The notes beneath the pieces were generated by a model, which searched no databases, was not told where the DNA came from, and saw only the letters and a program-made list of their open reading frames with translations. Shown here in pieces: positions 63,320 to 64,000 of a stretch of DNA of 64,000 nt. The position numbers and the translations under genes were made by a program. How positions within the stretch are numbered: position 1 is the first letter of the stretch; each line of letters begins with the position of its first letter. The stretch spans positions 14,331,501 through 14,395,500 of the forward strand of contig CAMQGK010000008.1 in NCBI GenBank assembly GCA_947000775.1, given 5' to 3'. Origin of the DNA: Pterois miles. Taxonomy: Eukaryota > Chordata > Actinopteri > Perciformes > Scorpaenidae.

Positions 63320-64000
63320 ACAGTGAAGGTACAGATATCATATGAAACCGAAGGAATCCACTGGTACCAACCATGTCATGCTAGCTTGTCAGGAAGGAGG
63401 CTAAATAATGCTCCAAACTGAGGCTGTTTGAGGAAAACTAGCATGGCCATTTTCAAGGGAGTCCCTTGACGTCTGACCTCAAGATATGTGAATGAAAATG
63501 GGTTAAATTGCTAATAATCACATGGAGTTTGAGGCAAAATCATGCATTTTTTTTTTTGCATTTATTATAAATGTGTTATTTCCGCCTATTCTAAAATGGT
63601 GTGTTTGAATATCTCTGCATACTGGGGTCCATAAACAGTCTTGAAGTACATAAATTGGGTACCACTGGAAAGCTGAGCCTCTTGTGGATCCAATGAGCCC
63701 AACTGTAGTTAAGTGTGATAGTGTTAGTCCCCATAGGAGCCATTTCCATGTAGTGAGACCATTTTTTTTTTTTTTAAACTTGACGTCACTGTATAAAATG
63801 AGCTGTGGTGACCTCTCGGGTAATCACAGCCTCATGAAACTTTACAGCCACAAACTAGAGACCTGGAGCATTCAGAGGATGGATGGCTTCACTAGCTAGA
63901 CTGACAATAAGGGGATTTCTGAGCAGTTTACATAACAGAAGTGCTCATCATCCAATCGCCAAAAAATGCAATTCTCACAGAAATCTCCAGATGTCAAACA
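63320..64000 (-). repeat. GGGCTGTCA-type family, copy E (runs off the window end)
   Basis: Reverse-strand copy matching copy A along its length: TACCTTCACTG at the left edge, TCAAGGGAGTCCCTTGAC, GATCCAATGAGCCCAACTG, CTAGAGACCTGGAGCATTC and, near the window end, ATGCAATTCTCACAGAAATC. An internal T run (63763-63776) lies where copy A has a short unrelated stretch. The far end lies beyond 64000. Confidence 0.8.

Larger units (their letters stand above)
36501..64000 (+). other. nrxn2: neurexin intron downstream of the splice-site-3 cassette (at least 27.5 kb)
   Basis: Begins with donor GTAAGTGG and has no recognised end in the window. I looked for the next LNS4 exon (motifs such as GPETLFAG and NDNEWHTVRV) and did not see it. 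The LINE and repeat copies described separately occupy several kilobases. The remaining segments (for example 38200-40900, 42000-46400, 49900-51900, 57200-63300) contain only short chance frames. Some, such as 43000-43300, 50800-51200 and 62880-63050, look like unique sequence and could hold conserved noncoding elements. Confidence 0.75.

Overview
This is animal nuclear DNA, most likely from a percomorph teleost fish. Short exons with GT-AG boundaries sit in long AT-rich introns, and the repeats are of fish type: tRNA-derived SINEs, a Rex1-like LINE, Tc1-type and other small inverted-repeat elements, and long (GA)n and ATGG arrays. I see no prokaryotic genes, rRNA, functional tRNA gene or CRISPR array.

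The only host gene I can support is a central piece of an alpha-neurexin on the + strand. Its residues fit neurexin-2 better than neurexin-1 or -3, although this comparison is from memory. Five exons are visible: 8718-8879 (end of LNS2), 25097-25535 (end of LNS2 and most of LNS3), 27287-27670 (end of LNS3 and the second EGF domain), 31904-32107 (first part of LNS4) and a 27-nt microexon at 36474-36500, which is the alternative cassette of splice site 3. The exons join in frame (phases 0, 1, 1, 1, 1). The gene starts upstream of the window and continues downstream. No exon was recognised in 1-8717 or 36501-64000, so both stretches read as introns. Neurexins are presynaptic adhesion receptors, and the cassettes between their LNS domains tune partner binding.

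The introns hold most of the other structure. Intron 1-8717 has an ATGG satellite with a purine-only core (5332-6400). Intron 8880-25096 carries several short interspersed elements, a local direct and inverted repeat array (15309-15736), a 119-nt GA tract, a SINE (22062-22386) and a tandemly duplicated AT-rich block. Intron 27671-31903 has a second SINE nested in an older inverted-repeat element, and a small Tc1-like hairpin element. The last intron carries a nearly full-length LINE on the - strand (46414-49870). Its single long reading frame (endonuclease then reverse transcriptase) is broken by one in-frame TAG. The LINE 3' tail is shared with the two SINEs, which points to a LINE/SINE partnership inside this one window. 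At least six copies of one interspersed family with GGGCTGTCA ends recur from start to end.

I found no clearly new biological system. The best leads are the splice-site-3 microexon with its long pyrimidine tract, the shared LINE/SINE tails, and several hairpin-forming repeats inside the introns of a synaptic gene.
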